A stretch of 64,000 nucleotides of DNA, from assembly GCF_002251085.2 (NCBI RefSeq), contig NZ_NOJZ02000004.1, forward strand, positions 1 to 64,000, in the 5' to 3' direction. The translations under genes were made by a program, and so were the position numbers. The notes under the pieces were generated by a model that was given only the letters and a program-made list of their open reading frames with translations, did not search any database and had not been told where the DNA came from. Origin of the DNA: Romboutsia maritimum (GTDB lineage Bacteria; Bacillota; Clostridia; Peptostreptococcales; Peptostreptococcaceae). Of this stretch, positions 34,124 to 42,852 are shown piece by piece (position 1 is the first letter of the stretch; the number at the start of each line of letters is the position of its first letter).

Positions 34124-35497
34124 ATGTTTAATCTTTTAAAACAGATCACCGACTGGTTATGGCTTTATCCGATGTTGGTCATATTAGTTGGTGGAGGGAT
34201 TTTAATGTCATTTACTTTGAGATTTTTTCAAGTAACTAAGTTTCCATTTATAATAGGAGAAACATTTGGAAAGATATTCAAAAAAAGTGATGGTAGTGGA
34301 ACTATAACACCATTCCAAGCAGCAACATCTGCATTAGCATCTACAATAGGAGCAGCAAATATAGTAGGAGTACCTCTTGCTATAGCTACTGGGGGACCAG
34401 GAGCTATATTTTGGATGTGGCTTATTGCTATATTTGGATGTGCACTTAAGTATTCTGAAATTATATTGGGGATAAAATACAGAGTAAAAAATGAAGAAGG
34501 TGAATATGTAGGAGGGCCTATGTATTATCTTAAAAATGGAGCTAAATTACCTTTCATTGGTTCTTTGTTTGCATTCTTTTTAATGATTGAAATAGCACCA
34601 TCAATAGCTACTCAATCTGCATCAATAGTTCAAACGGCTCAAACTATAAATATAAACCCAGTTGTAACAGGTGTAACAGTTATAATAATAGTTGGACTAG
34701 TTGTGTATGGAGGAATAAAGAGAATAGCAAAAGTTACTGAAAAGTTAGTTCCTCTTATGGCAATAGCATATTTTTTAATAGCAGCGATAACTATAGGAGC
34801 TAATTGGTCAAATATACCAAATACATTTAAATTAATATTTGAAGGAGCATTTAATTCTACAGCAGCAGTTGGAGGATTTGCAGGTTCTGTAGTAGCTGCA
34901 ACCATAAAAGCAGGTGCATCAAGAGGAGCATATTCAAATGAAGCAGGTATGGGGACGTCAACCATAGCTCACTCAGCAGCTGTTACAGATTATCCAGCAA
35001 GACAAGGTTTATGGGGGATATTTGAAATAATTGTAGATACTCTTGGAATATGTACTGTAACTGCATTTTTAGTTTTAACAACAGGAGTATGGTCATCTGT
35101 GGGAGCAGATAAAGCAGCAGCTATGCCGTCTATAGCAATTCAAAGTGTGTTAGGTAATAAATTTGGTGGAGGATTTTTAACAATATGTATGATGATGTTT
35201 GTTTTATCAACTTTAATAGTAGTAATTTTCTATGGTGAAAAACAAGCAGAATATCTATTCGGGTTAAAAGCATCAAAAGTAGCTAGATTTGTTTATTTAG
35301 GATTTATAATGGTAGGTGCTTTATGTAACTTGGGTAATATAGTAGTTTTATTAGATTTTACATTGGCAGGGGTTATAGGAACAAATATGATAGGTGTTGT
35401 TAAACTTAGAAAAGAAGTAAAAAAAGAATCAGATAGATTTTTTAGAAGTATAGAATTTAAAAATCAAAGAATAAATGAAAATGATAAAATAATTTAA
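34124..35497 (+). CDS. sodium:alanine/glycine symporter (AGCS family)
   Basis: A 457-residue membrane protein with about 11 helices. AGCS signature segments are TITPFQAATSALASTIGAANIVGV (substrate/Na+ region), GGPGAIFWMW, CALKYSEIILGIKYR, the EYVGGPMYYLKNG loop and SRGAYSNEAGMGTSTIAHSAA. It imports alanine or glycine with Na+, a major carbon and nitrogen source for Stickland-type fermenters; the fermentation role is an inference. AAGGGGGGG makes a very strong ribosome site. Single-gene unit. Confidence 0.93.
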   Translation: MFNLLKQITDWLWLYPMLVILVGGGILMSFTLRFFQVTKFPFIIGETFGKIFKKSDGSGTITPFQAATSALASTIGAANIVGVPLAIATGGPGAIFWMWLIAIFGCALKYSEIILGIKYRVKNEEGEYVGGPMYYLKNGAKLPFIGSLFAFFLMIEIAPSIATQSASIVQTAQTININPVVTGVTVIIIVGLVVYGGIKRIAKVTEKLVPLMAIAYFLIAAITIGANWSNIPNTFKLIFEGAFNSTAAVGGFAGSVVAATIKAGASRGAYSNEAGMGTSTIAHSAAVTDYPARQGLWGIFEIIVDTLGICTVTAFLVLTTGVWSSVGADKAAAMPSIAIQSVLGNKFGGGFLTICMMMFVLSTLIVVIFYGEKQAEYLFGLKASKVARFVYLGFIMVGALCNLGNIVVLLDFTLAGVIGTNMIGVVKLRKEVKKESDRFFRSIEFKNQRINENDKII

Positions 35498-35509
35498 TTA
35501 CATATAATA

Positions 35510-35566
35510 AAAAATAAGCTGTATCAAAATAGAAATTTATTTCTGTTTTGGCGCGGCTTATTTTTT
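35510..35566 (+). terminator. intrinsic terminator of the AGCS gene
   Basis: AAAAATAAGC pairs with GCTTATTTTT, plus inner CAAAATAGAAA/TTTCTGTTTTG pairing, followed by a T run. Confidence 0.88.
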
Positions 35567-35948
35567 GTTATATAGATAATATGTGATAAAAATTTATATT
35601 TTTAATAACATGAAATGTAATATTACAACAAATAAGTAAATTTTTATGAAGAAAAGTACATAAAAATAATAAAATATAAAAAATAACAAAATGGTAACAA
35701 GAAATTTAAAACCGAATATATTGAAAATACTTATTGAGCGAGTTACGACAAAGTTGTCAATTGACAATTAGAAATTTAAAAGTTACAATTTAGTTACATA
35801 AATTCAACAGAAGTTAAATAAGATATATAAACACATAAGAAATTAGCTAATATGAAAAATATAGATTTTAATTAAATATATAATTAACTTTATGTATATC
35901 AAAATAAGAGTATAAAGTATATTAATTATAAAAAAGGGGAGAAATATT
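35567..35948 (+). promoter_or_regulatory. leader of the G5-3D gene: promoter with overlapping palindrome
   Basis: TTGACA (35761-35766) and TACAAT (35784-35789) are exactly 17 bases apart. The perfect 14-base palindrome TTGTCAATTGACAA (35754-35767) covers the -35 hexamer and could bind a repressor. The remaining 150 or so leader bases show no recognised riboswitch. Confidence 0.65.
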
Positions 35949-36767
35949 ATGGAATTTAAGCGAAAAAACATAATAGTATCAATCTTAATGGGAGTGTTTG
36001 TATTAACAATTTTTTTAACAGGATATAAAATTTTAAATAAAGAACAGATAACTTTAACTGTTAAAGGTGAGGATAAAAAAGTTTCGACTTTTAAAACTAC
36101 AGTTAAAGAGTTATTGGACGAGAAAAACATAAATTACAGTGAAGAAGATAAAATAACTCCAAAATTAAATACAAAATTAAAAGATAAAATGGATATTAAA
36201 ATAGTAAAAGTTTTAAAGGAAGAAAAAAAGGAGTATGAAGAAATACCTTTTGAAGTAAGTTTAAAAGAAGATAAAAACTTGATAAAGGGACAAACTGAAA
36301 TAGAAAATGAAGGAAAAGTAGGAAAGAAAGAAAAGGTTTATAAATTAATTTATAATGATGGAAAGCTAGTAGAAAAAAACTTATCAAAAGAAATCATATC
36401 TGAAGAACCTGTAGATAAAGTAGTTAGAAAAGGAATTAAAGAAGAAATAATGGTCGCGTCTAGAGAAGTCACATCAAGAAACAATAATTCTAAAAATAAT
36501 GGTTCTAATCTTAGCGTTGTGGCAACTGCTTATGCTGGAGATACTATAACATCAACAGGAACAACACCTAGATGGGGAGTTATTGCTGTTGATCCACGAG
36601 TAATACCATATGGAAGTAGAGTATACATACCTGAATTTAATATGACATTTATAGCAGAAGATTGCGGAGGAGCTATTAAAGGAAATAGGATAGACATATT
36701 TATGAATAGTGAGAATCAAGCATATAGTTGGGGAAGACGTACAGTAAGTGTAAACGTACAAAATTAA
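35949..36767 (+). CDS. DUF348-G5-3D domain cell-wall protein (YabE/Rpf-like)
   Basis: A 272-residue membrane-anchored extracellular protein. One N-terminal helix (about 8-27) is followed by a DUF348 domain (about 33-80: ITLTVKGEDKKVSTFKTTVKELLDEKNI), a G5 domain (about 85-160, rich in Lys/Glu, with the EIPFEV...KGQTEIENEGKVGKKEKVYKL pattern) and a C-terminal 3D domain (about 185-272) with ATAYAGDTITSTG, IAVDPRVIPYG, FIAEDCGGAIKG and RIDIFM. This is the YabE/YuiC-type arrangement related to resuscitation-promoting factors, implicated in peptidoglycan cleavage. The 3D part is close to that at 20788. Transcribed from the palindrome-covered promoter upstream. Confidence 0.87.
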   Translation: MEFKRKNIIVSILMGVFVLTIFLTGYKILNKEQITLTVKGEDKKVSTFKTTVKELLDEKNINYSEEDKITPKLNTKLKDKMDIKIVKVLKEEKKEYEEIPFEVSLKEDKNLIKGQTEIENEGKVGKKEKVYKLIYNDGKLVEKNLSKEIISEEPVDKVVRKGIKEEIMVASREVTSRNNNSKNNGSNLSVVATAYAGDTITSTGTTPRWGVIAVDPRVIPYGSRVYIPEFNMTFIAEDCGGAIKGNRIDIFMNSENQAYSWGRRTVSVNVQN

Positions 36768-36877
36768 TATATAATATCTTTACTTAAAATAGGAAAAAGT
36801 ATAAAATAATAGAATATTAAACTTAAAACAATTTACAAGCTAAACTTGAATTATTGCTAAAAAAGGAGAAATTAGAT

Positions 36878-38575
36878 ATGGATTATATGAGTATATATAA
36901 TGATTGGATAAACAATTCCTATTTTGATGAAGATACTAAATCTGAATTAATTGAAATTAAAAATAATCAAAAAGAAATTGAAGATAGATTTTATAAAGAT
37001 TTAGAGTTTGGAACAGCTGGCTTAAGGGGAATAATAGGTGCAGGAACTAATAGAATGAATATATATACAGTTAGAAGAGCTACATTAGGTCTTGCTAATT
37101 ATATAATGAAAAATTCAAAAGAAAGCTCAAAAGCTAGAGGTGTAGTAATTGCACATGATAATAGATATATGTCTAAAGAGTTTTGTATAGAAACTGCAAA
37201 TACATTAGCAGCATGTGGAATAAAAGCTTATATATTTAGTGACTTAAGAACTACTCCTGAATTATCTTTTGCACTTAGAAATTTAAATGCTATAGCAGGG
37301 GTAGTGATAACAGCAAGTCATAATCCTCCTGAGTATAATGGGTACAAAGTTTATTGGGAAGATGGAGCACAAGTTATGCCACAAATAGCAAATCTTATAA
37401 CTGATGAAGTAAATAAAATAACTGATTATAGCAAAATACCAACTATAACTGAAGATAATAAAAATTTGATTATAGAATTGGATGATGTACAAGATACTGC
37501 TTTTATAGAAGCTGTGAAAACTCAAGTAATAAGAAAAGAGTTAATAAAAGAAGTTGGAAAAGAATTCAAAATAGTTTATACACCACTTTGTGGTACAGGA
37601 AATATTCCAATAAGAAGAGCTTTATCTGAAGTTGGATTTGAGAATATATTAGTAGTAGATGAAGAAGAAAATCCAGATCCTAATTTTGCGGGATTAGAAT
37701 ATCCAAACCCAGAAGAGAAAAAAGCATTAAACAGGGGTATACTTCTTGCGAAAAAAGAAGGAGCAGATATTGTGATTGCAACAGACCCAGATTGTGATAG
37801 GGTAGGTGTAGCAGTAAAAACTACTACAGGAGAGTATGCTTTATTAACAGGAAATCAAATAGGTGGAATGTTAACAAATTATATAATAGAGGGATTAAAA
37901 GAAAAAGGTAAATTAAAAGAAAATTCTACTATTATAAAAACTATAGTTACATCTGAATTTGGAGCGGATATAGCAAAAGAAAATAATGTTGATGTTTTAA
38001 ATGTTCTTACAGGTTTTAAATTTATAGGAGAAAAAATAAAACTATTTGAACAAAATAATGATAAAACTTATGTATTTGGATATGAAGAAAGTTATGGGTA
38101 TTTAGTTGGAACTCATGCAAGAGATAAAGATGGTGTAGTTTCATCGGTATTAATAGCCGAAATGGCAGCACACTATTATGTTAAGAACATGAGTTTATAT
38201 GAAGGATTAATAGATTTGTATAATAAATATGGGTTCTTCAAAGAAGAAACAATATCTATTACATTAAAAGGAATAGATGGATTAGCTAAGATTAAAGAAA
38301 TAATATCTTATTTTAGAGAAAATAAGATAGATTATATAAATAATATAAAAGTTTTAGATACAAAAGATTATAAAGAAGGCATTGATGGATTGCCTAAGGC
38401 AGATGTTTTAAAATATTTCTTAGAAGATGGATCTTGGGTAGCTATAAGACCTTCAGGAACAGAACCAAAATTAAAATTTTATGTTGCAGTTAAAGGAAAG
38501 TTAGAAATCAAAGCACAGAATAAGATAAAAGGTATAAAAGAATCAATAAATAGTATATTAGAAAAATTAATGTAA
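36878..38575 (+). CDS. pgcA: alpha-phosphoglucomutase / phosphomannomutase
   Basis: A 565-residue four-domain phosphohexomutase. The active-site serine loop is TASHNPPEYNGYKVYW, the metal loop ATDPDCDRVGVA, the sugar loop GYEESYGYLVG, and the phosphate loop RPSGTEPKLKFYV. It interconverts glucose 6- and glucose 1-phosphate, supplying nucleotide sugars for wall and surface glycans. Length fits Bacillus PgcA (about 580). The ATG at 36878 is chosen because AAAAGGAGAA lies upstream; an in-frame TTG at 36854 precedes that site. Single-gene unit. Confidence 0.92.
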   Translation: MDYMSIYNDWINNSYFDEDTKSELIEIKNNQKEIEDRFYKDLEFGTAGLRGIIGAGTNRMNIYTVRRATLGLANYIMKNSKESSKARGVVIAHDNRYMSKEFCIETANTLAACGIKAYIFSDLRTTPELSFALRNLNAIAGVVITASHNPPEYNGYKVYWEDGAQVMPQIANLITDEVNKITDYSKIPTITEDNKNLIIELDDVQDTAFIEAVKTQVIRKELIKEVGKEFKIVYTPLCGTGNIPIRRALSEVGFENILVVDEEENPDPNFAGLEYPNPEEKKALNRGILLAKKEGADIVIATDPDCDRVGVAVKTTTGEYALLTGNQIGGMLTNYIIEGLKEKGKLKENSTIIKTIVTSEFGADIAKENNVDVLNVLTGFKFIGEKIKLFEQNNDKTYVFGYEESYGYLVGTHARDKDGVVSSVLIAEMAAHYYVKNMSLYEGLIDLYNKYGFFKEETISITLKGIDGLAKIKEIISYFRENKIDYINNIKVLDTKDYKEGIDGLPKADVLKYFLEDGSWVAIRPSGTEPKLKFYVAVKGKLEIKAQNKIKGIKESINSILEKLM

Positions 38576-38585
38576 AAATTCAAAT

Positions 38586-38616
38586 AAAAGGGTGTAACTA
38601 TGTTGCACCCTTTTTA
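38586..38616 (+). terminator. intrinsic terminator of pgcA
   Basis: AAAAGGGTGTAAC-TAT-GTTGCACCCTTTTT (one mismatch) with T run. Confidence 0.92.
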
Positions 38617-38694
38617 AATTATATATACTTAAAATTAGGTTAATTATATATAATTTTAATAGAACTTATAAATTAAATCAGGTGGAGATATAAT

Positions 38695-39528
38695 ATGATA
38701 ATTAACATAAAAAATATTATTAATGTAATAAAAAATTCTAATTACAGTGAAATTAATTCAAAAGCGGCAGAGGTATCCTTTTATCTACTACTATCAATTT
38801 TTCCTTTTTTAATTTTTACAATAAGTAGTATAGTATATATACCAATAATACATTTAAATAGATATATAAACTTGCTAAAAAATATAATGCCTGAAAGTGC
38901 ATATAATATGGTAGCTTCTATAATAAATTCAGCTATTGAAAATAGAAGTTTTAGTTTTTTACTTTTGAGTTTTTTTCTTACAGTATGGACTACGTCAAGG
39001 GCAGTTAGAGCACTAATAAAAGGAATAAACAGGTCTTATAATTTAATAGAAGATAGGTCTTATTTTAAAGTTTTAAAAATAGCTCTAATTTTTACTATAA
39101 TACTTTTATTATTAATATTTTCATCTATGATATTTTTAGTGTTTGGTGAGAAAATAGGTTATTTTATTTTTAATTTAATAGGATTAAATAAAATATTTAT
39201 TGGTGTATGGAATATATGTAGATATACTATAGGGGTGATTACGGTTATTATAATATTTATGAGTTTATATATGTATACACCGAATAAAAAAATTAAAGTA
39301 AAGGAAGCTATACCAGGAGCTGTAGTTTCTACTTTTGGATGGATTTTAGTATCTTTGATATATTCTTATTATACAAATTATTATGCAAATTATGAAGTTA
39401 TATATGGTAGTATTGGAGGCATAATTGTTCTTATGACATGGATATATTTAAGTAGTTGGGCGATACTTATTGGTTTTGAAGTGAATTCAATCTTATATTT
39501 TAGGAGAAATAAGTATAAAATATATTAA
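38695..39528 (+). CDS. YihY/UPF0761-family membrane protein
   Basis: A 277-residue protein with six hydrophobic helices. The family's N-terminal pattern KAAEVSFYLLLSIFPFLIF and the later TVWTTSRAVRALIKGINRSYN and YGSIGGIIVLMTWIYLSSWAILIGFEVN segments are present. The family was once called RNase BN, wrongly; its actual role is unknown (BrkB-like transport or envelope function). CAGGTGGAG precedes the ATG. No terminator separates it clearly from the TIGR00266 gene 111 bases downstream. Confidence 0.88.
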   Translation: MIINIKNIINVIKNSNYSEINSKAAEVSFYLLLSIFPFLIFTISSIVYIPIIHLNRYINLLKNIMPESAYNMVASIINSAIENRSFSFLLLSFFLTVWTTSRAVRALIKGINRSYNLIEDRSYFKVLKIALIFTIILLLLIFSSMIFLVFGEKIGYFIFNLIGLNKIFIGVWNICRYTIGVITVIIIFMSLYMYTPNKKIKVKEAIPGAVVSTFGWILVSLIYSYYTNYYANYEVIYGSIGGIIVLMTWIYLSSWAILIGFEVNSILYFRRNKYKIY

Positions 39529-39639
39529 ACTAACAAATATAAAATTATAACTGATAACTATAGTATAGTGTTTATAATGATGATATAATTAAATAAAATT
39601 TTAGACAATATAAAACGTATTTGTAAAAGGAGAAATATT

Positions 39640-40377
39640 ATGAGAGCTCATGAAATAGAATATGAACTTCACGGAGATGATATGCAATTTGTGGAGATAG
39701 AACTGGATCCTAGTGAAACTGTTGTAGCAGAAGCTGGAGCTATGATGATGATGGATCAAAATATAGAAATGGAAACTTTATTTGGAGATGGAAATAAAAA
39801 AGTAGGATTATTTGGAGCATTAGGTAGTGCTGCTAAGAGAGTTATAACAGGGGAAAGTATGTTTATAACTGCATTTACAAATCAAGGAAATACAAAACAA
39901 AAGGTTTCTTTTGCTTCTCCATACCCAGGTAAAATAATACCAATAGATTTAGCTAGATATAATGGAAAAATAGTGTGTCAAAAGGATGCATTCTTATGTG
40001 CAGCTAAAGGAGTAAGTATAGGTATTGACTTTACAAAAAAGATAGGAGCAGGATTTTTTGGAGGAGAAGGATTTATACTTCAAAAGTTAGAAGGAGATGG
40101 TCTTGCATTTATACATGCAGGTGGAACGATAATAAAGAAAACTTTATATGCAGGAGAATCTTTAAAAGTAGATACTGGTTGTTTAGTTGCAATGACTAGG
40201 GATATAAGATATGATATACAATTTGTAGGAGGAATAAAGAATACTTTATTTGGTGGAGAAGGTCTATTTTTTGCAACACTTACAGGACCAGGAGAAGTAT
40301 GGATACAAAGTTTACCATTTAGTAGATTGGCATCTAAAGTTTTTGCATTAGCTCCTGCAACATACAATAGGGACTAA
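39640..40377 (+). CDS. TIGR00266 / AIM24-family protein
   Basis: A 245-residue soluble beta-rich protein with the family opening HEIEYELHGDDMQFVEIELDPSETVVAEAGAMMMM. Glycine-rich turns follow (GLFGALGSAAKRVITGESMF, GEGFILQKLEGDGLAFIHAGG) and the ending is GPGEVWIQSLPFSRLA. The fold is a trimeric double beta-barrel related to AIM24 and tryptophan RNA-binding attenuators. Its cellular job is unknown. AAAAGGAGAA gives the ATG. A terminator follows. Confidence 0.9.
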   Translation: MRAHEIEYELHGDDMQFVEIELDPSETVVAEAGAMMMMDQNIEMETLFGDGNKKVGLFGALGSAAKRVITGESMFITAFTNQGNTKQKVSFASPYPGKIIPIDLARYNGKIVCQKDAFLCAAKGVSIGIDFTKKIGAGFFGGEGFILQKLEGDGLAFIHAGGTIIKKTLYAGESLKVDTGCLVAMTRDIRYDIQFVGGIKNTLFGGEGLFFATLTGPGEVWIQSLPFSRLASKVFALAPATYNRD

Positions 40378-40448
40378 AAAGTTATGAATGTAAAGTATAA
40401 GTTATTTCAATTTATTTTATAATAATAAAGATTTACAAGAAATGAATA

Positions 40449-40496
40449 AAAAGACTGTGTAGTAAAATTTTGATTTTATCTACGCAGTCTTTTTAT
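40449..40496 (+). terminator. intrinsic terminator of the TIGR00266 gene
   Basis: AAAAAGACTGTGTAGTAAAAT pairs with ATTTTATCTACGCAGTCTTTTT with small mismatches. Confidence 0.9.
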
Positions 40497-40764
40497 AGTT
40501 ATATAGTTAAAAACATTTAAGTAAAATGCTGATATATTTTGTGATTTATTATTACTTGTTTTTGAATAATTAAGATTGCTGTTAAAATTTAGACTAGTCA
40601 AGTCGTAACTTAAATTCATAATAGTAATTAGAGAAATTATTGTTATAATACTTAGTTACCTATATTTTGTATATAATATATACAAAATAAAATTGTGTTA
40701 AACCACAATAGATATAAATAAAGGAACTAATATTTTAATAAAAAATCAATTTAAAATAAAATCA

Positions 40765-41157
40765 TTATAATGCTATACTATCTTCGTCTTCTTTAAAAAA
40801 TCCTTTACTATAATTATATTCTAAAATAAGACCATCTACTTCTGTATCACATATAAATAAGTATTTATTGCTAGAGAAAAAATTTTCTAAACTACAAGTT
40901 CCATAATATTTATTTTCTTTTTCGAAAAAGTACTTAGACACATGATATAAACTATGACCAGAATAATATGAATAGTTTTTACTTAAAGAATTAGATAAGG
41001 TTTTGTTGCTTAAAGATAGAGCTTCTTTAAGTTTCATTAAGGCATCATCATATGCCTTATTTACGAATATAGCTTCATATTGAGTTTTTTTAAAACCATG
41101 AGAATGTTTGTCATAAAAAACAGTCCAATTACAATTAGTCAATTGTTTAATAGCCAT
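40765..41157 (-). CDS. hypothetical protein (130 aa)
   Basis: The minus-strand ATG at 41157 has AAGGGG nine bases before it. The 130-residue product is soluble, Tyr/Ser/Lys-rich (NYSYYSGHSLYHVSKYFFEKENKYYG) and has a middle helix (NKAYDDALMKLKEALSLSN). No cysteine motif, signal or membrane segment is seen. I do not recognise a family. It is isolated: divergent from gap and 387 bases from the TIGR00266 gene. Confidence 0.65.
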   Translation of the reverse strand: MAIKQLTNCNWTVFYDKHSHGFKKTQYEAIFVNKAYDDALMKLKEALSLSNKTLSNSLSKNYSYYSGHSLYHVSKYFFEKENKYYGTCSLENFFSSNKYLFICDTEVDGLILEYNYSKGFFKEDEDSIAL

Positions 41158-41597
41158 AATAACAACCCCTTAAAATAAAGTTAATATTTTATCAATATCT
41201 TTAACATGATTATATAACAGATTTGTTAAAAAAGAAACGTATTAGAAATACAAAAAATAAATTATATGTATATATTTTTTTATATATAATTTTAAATAAA
41301 AATTATACTGTATACATATTATAATTGTATAATTTATTAGAATATATTTAGGAATATCAATATATACATTAATAGAATTAAAGAAATAGTACAACTACTA
41401 TAATAAAATAAATATATTTAAAATAAAATTTATATAGACGAAATACAGTATAAAGTGTATATTATAAAACGAAAGTGATACACTAATACTACAAAAAACG
41501 TAGAAAAATATCTTAAATGATATAAAAAGTGTTGATTAAATAAAATTAATAGTGTACAATAATTGTAGAAATATACAGTGAGTAAGGGGGATTTAAT
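41158..41597 (+). promoter_or_regulatory. long gap upstream of gap: promoter and inverted repeat
   Basis: TTGATT (41532-41537) and TACAAT (41555-41560), spaced by 17 bases, form a good promoter 38 bases before gap. An inverted repeat AGTGTAT...ATACACT (41454-41484, 17-base centre) lies about 50 bases further up and could bind a regulator. The rest is extremely A+T-rich. Confidence 0.6.
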
Positions 41598-42617
41598 TTG
41601 AAGATTAAAGTAGGAATGAATGGATTTGGAAGAATAGGTAGAGCAGTTTTAAGAATTGCTCAAGATAGACTTAATGATAATATAGAAATAGTAGCTATAA
41701 ATGCAAGAGCAACAGCAGAAACTTTAGCTCATTTATTTACGTATGACTCTTGCTATGGAACATTTAAAGGAACAGTGGAAGTTAAGGATGAAAATACTTT
41801 AATAATAAATTCAAAAGAAATAAAAATATTAAGACATAATGACCCAGAAGAAATACCATGGAAAGAAGTAGGAGTAGATGTAGTTATAGAATCTACAGGG
41901 TTATTTAATCAAAGGGAAAAGGCTCAAAAACATATAAAAGCAGGAGCTAAAAAAGTAATACTTACTGCTCCAGGAAAAGAAGAAGACATAACAATTGTTA
42001 TGGGTGTAAATGAAGATAAATATGATGATAAATTACACAATATAATTTCTAATGCATCTTGTACTACAAATTGCTTAGCTCCAATGGCTAAAGTTTTAGA
42101 TGATAAATTTGGTATAGAAAGAGGATTAATGACAACTATACATTCATATACTAATGATCAAAGAATATTAGATAAAACTCATAAAGATTTAAGAAGAGCA
42201 AGAGCAGCAGCAGAATCTATGATACCAACAACAACAGGGGCAGCAAAAGCTGTAGGTAAAGTTTTACCTCAATTAGAAGGGAAATTAAATGGATTCTCTG
42301 TAAGGGTTCCGACTCCTACAGTTTCACTTGTAGATCTTGTATGTGAATTAAAAAAAGATGTTACGTTAGAAGAAGTAAATAATGCGTTAAAAGAAGCATC
42401 AGAGGGAAAATTAAAAGGAGTATTAGGATATTGTGATAAGCCACTAGTTTCTGTTGATTATAAAGGAGATGAAAGATCTTCTATAATAGATGCATTATCA
42501 ACTATGATATTAGAAAAAAATATGATAAAAGTAGTTTCATGGTATGATAATGAATGGGGGTATTCAACAAGAACTATAGATTTAGTAAATTATGTTGTTG
42601 AAAAAATGAATAATTAA
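41598..42617 (+). CDS. gap: glyceraldehyde-3-phosphate dehydrogenase, GapB-like N-domain
   Basis: A 339-residue type I GAPDH. The Rossmann loop is GMNGFGRIGR, the catalytic Cys sits in NASCTTNCLAP, and the substrate region includes HSYTNDQRILDKTHKDLRRARAAAESMIPTTTGAA. The residue that recognises the adenosine ribose is Ala36 in VAINARATAETLAHL, where NAD-specific enzymes have Asp (VAVND); GapB-type NADP enzymes read VAINA. Cofactor preference may therefore lean to NADP(H). TTG start with AAGGGGG. It stands alone: no cggR, pgk or tpi is adjacent, so it may not be the main glycolytic copy, although a terminator and its own promoter suggest free regulation. Confidence 0.93.
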   Translation: MKIKVGMNGFGRIGRAVLRIAQDRLNDNIEIVAINARATAETLAHLFTYDSCYGTFKGTVEVKDENTLIINSKEIKILRHNDPEEIPWKEVGVDVVIESTGLFNQREKAQKHIKAGAKKVILTAPGKEEDITIVMGVNEDKYDDKLHNIISNASCTTNCLAPMAKVLDDKFGIERGLMTTIHSYTNDQRILDKTHKDLRRARAAAESMIPTTTGAAKAVGKVLPQLEGKLNGFSVRVPTPTVSLVDLVCELKKDVTLEEVNNALKEASEGKLKGVLGYCDKPLVSVDYKGDERSSIIDALSTMILEKNMIKVVSWYDNEWGYSTRTIDLVNYVVEKMNN

Positions 42618-42648
42618 TAAGATGATAAATAAATTTATATAAATCAAA

Positions 42649-42690
42649 GAAAGATTGTTTTGAAATTAAATTCAAACAATCTTTTTTTAA
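42649..42690 (+). terminator. intrinsic terminator of gap
   Basis: AAAGATTGTTTTGAA pairs with TTCAAACAATCTTT, followed by a T run. Confidence 0.92.
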
Positions 42691-42852
42691 ACCTATTATT
42701 TAGATTTACTATTTTAAAAATAGTAAAAGGTTTTAAATTATTAAAAAAGTTGCATTTAGTAAACTTAACAATTATAATTAGTAATAAGAAATTAAGGGTT
42801 TTAAGAAAGAGCTTTAGCTCTTTTAGTAAAATTTAAAAGGGGATGATTTAAT

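Noticed and set aside
41454-41484. CggR operator upstream of gap
   Set aside because: The inverted repeat does not resemble the known CggR target and no cggR gene is adjacent. Left as an unassigned repeat.
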